Origin: Psychroserpens damuponensis
GTDB lineage: Bacteria > Bacteroidota > Bacteroidia > Flavobacteriales > Flavobacteriaceae
Reading direction: 5' to 3'
DNA length: 64,000 nucleotides
Assembly: GCF_000826655.1 (NCBI RefSeq)
Contig: NZ_JXJO01000017.1
Span: 372,001-436,000, forward strand
In this document: positions 63,052 to 64,000 of the stretch, piece by piece
How the letters are laid out: every line of letters begins with the position of its first letter
How positions within the stretch are numbered: the stretch's first letter is position 1
Translations under genes and position numbers: made by a program
The notes under the pieces: generated by a model
Told to the model about the DNA's origin: nothing
What the model saw: only the letters and a program-made list of their open reading frames with translations
Database searches by the model: none

Positions 63052-64000
63052 TTAAACGACTCCTTGAGCAAGCATAGCATCTGCTACTTTAACAAAGCCT
63101 GCAACATTGGCACCTTTGACATAATCAACATAGCCATCTTCTCTGGTTCCATATTCTACACAAGATGCGTGAATATCATCCATTATAGTTTTAAGTTTTT
63201 CATCAACTTCTTCTCTCGTCCAGCTTAGTCTTAACGAATTCTGACTCATTTCTAATCCAGAGGTAGCAACACCTCCTGCATTAGACGCTTTTCCTGGTGA
63301 AAACAACACTTTTGCTTTCTGGAACGCTTCAATAGCTTCTGGAGTTGTAGGCATATTAGCACCTTCTGCAATAGCTATTACCTTATTATCAATTAATTGC
63401 TGAGCTTCATCTCCATTCAATTCATTTTGAGTTGCGCAAGGCAAAGCAATATCACAATTAACAGACCAAGGTCTTTCTCCTTTATGAAAAGTAGCCGAAC
63501 TATAGGTATTTAGATATTCACTAATTCTTCCTCGTTTTACATTTTTAATGTCCATAATATGTGCTAACTTATCTGCATCAATACCATCTTCATCATAAAT
63601 ATATCCTGAAGAGTCAGACATAGTTACTACTTTAGCACCTAATTGCGTTGCTTTTTCACAAGCATATTGTGCTACATTTCCTGACCCTGAAATAACAACA
63701 GTTTTGTCTTCAAATGAATCGCCATTTGTAGCTAGCATATTTTTAGCAAAATACACACATCCATAACCTGTAGCCTCAGGTCTAATTAATGAACCTCCAT
63801 AAGAAATACCTTTACCAGTTAAAATACCAGTAAATTCATTTTGTAGCCTTTTATATTGTCCAAACAAATATCCAATCTCACGTCCTCCTACTCCAATATC
63901 TCCAGCTGGAACATCAGTATTTGGGCCAATGTGTCTAAATAACTCAGACATTAATGACTGACAAAAACGCATGACTTCATTATCACTTTTACCTTTAGGA
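63052..64000 (-). CDS. gdhA: Glutamate dehydrogenase, partial (5' end beyond the window)
   Basis: The last 316 residues of an enzyme usually near 447; the frame runs open to the right edge (PKGKSDNEVMRFCQ). It makes glutamate from 2-oxoglutarate and ammonium, or the reverse. Seen: DVPAGDIGVGGREIGYLFGQY, the substrate region LTGKGISYGGSLIRPEATGYG, the Rossmann motif VVISGSGNVAQYA, PCATQNELN, and KASNAGGVATSGLEMSQNS. The type is that of NADP-dependent hexameric GdhA. The catalytic Lys region lies off the edge. Confidence 0.95.
   Translation of the reverse strand, partial: PKGKSDNEVMRFCQSLMSELFRHIGPNTDVPAGDIGVGGREIGYLFGQYKRLQNEFTGILTGKGISYGGSLIRPEATGYGCVYFAKNMLATNGDSFEDKTVVISGSGNVAQYACEKATQLGAKVVTMSDSSGYIYDEDGIDADKLAHIMDIKNVKRGRISEYLNTYSSATFHKGERPWSVNCDIALPCATQNELNGDEAQQLIDNKVIAIAEGANMPTTPEAIEAFQKAKVLFSPGKASNAGGVATSGLEMSQNSLRLSWTREEVDEKLKTIMDDIHASCVEYGTREDGYVDYVKGANVAGFVKVADAMLAQGVV

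Overview
The window is chromosomal DNA of a low-G+C (roughly one third by eye) marine-type member of the Flavobacteriaceae (Bacteroidota). The evidence is two giant secreted proteins with type IX secretion (T9SS) sorting tails, a PorZ homologue, two TonB-dependent receptors, a DUF4270 lipoprotein next to glmS, an isolated atpD-atpC pair, promoters that look like TTG-N17-23-TAnnTTTG, and the absence of Shine-Dalgarno sequences. I see no tRNA, rRNA, CRISPR array, insertion sequence or prophage. Most of the window is ordinary core genome.

Layout. 1-4.3 kb: 5' part of uvrC, then divergently a retropepsin-like protease (RimB type), rimK, an AstE/AspA-like deacylase and 5-formyl-THF cyclo-ligase, tightly packed. 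4.3-8.9 kb: lspA, a degenerate TraR/DksA protein and ileS, the last with a structured 300-base leader that holds an Ile-rich micro-ORF. 9-14 kb: two small envelope proteins and a large T9SS cargo protein. 14.6-20.8 kb: radA, two paralogous esterase-like proteins whose nucleophile position is Asp, an LPG-synthase-like membrane protein, panD and panC. 20.9-29.9 kb: an isolated N-terminal glycogen-synthase domain, DUF4270 lipoprotein, glmS, a TonB receptor and a GDSL lipoprotein. 30-31.9 kb: atpD and atpC. 32-37.6 kb: an SOS-mutagenesis cassette (LexA-like repressor and UmuD on one strand, DnaE-type and Y-family polymerases on the other) around an operator-like palindrome. 37.6-39.8 kb: a DUF2975/HTH regulatory operon with an operator-like direct repeat. 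39.8-49.5 kb: biotin synthesis (bioF, bioD, bioA, a ketoacyl synthase, bioB) interrupted by an NfeD/flotillin pair and a secreted hydrolase. 49.6-51.6 kb: a JmjC-like cupin protein, a small outer-membrane-type protein and recX. 51.7-64 kb: a 1887-residue T9SS cargo protein, then a leftward group TonB receptor, recO, porZ, and gdhA running off the right edge.

The most unusual signal is not a gene. The word CTTCGGAAA (or its complement TTTCCGAAG) occurs at least 20 times where base composition predicts well under one. It lies in genes in all reading frames and in intergenic leaders, twice as a facing pair, and has an extended consensus TTCTTCGGAAAT. It looks like a genome-wide signal word (uptake, recombination or modification site). 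Other leads are the Ser-to-Asp esterase pair, the SOS cassette operator, the DUF2975 operator repeats, the Ile-rich ileS leader, and a dispersed repeat that has entered the coding sequence of the bio-cluster ketoacyl synthase.
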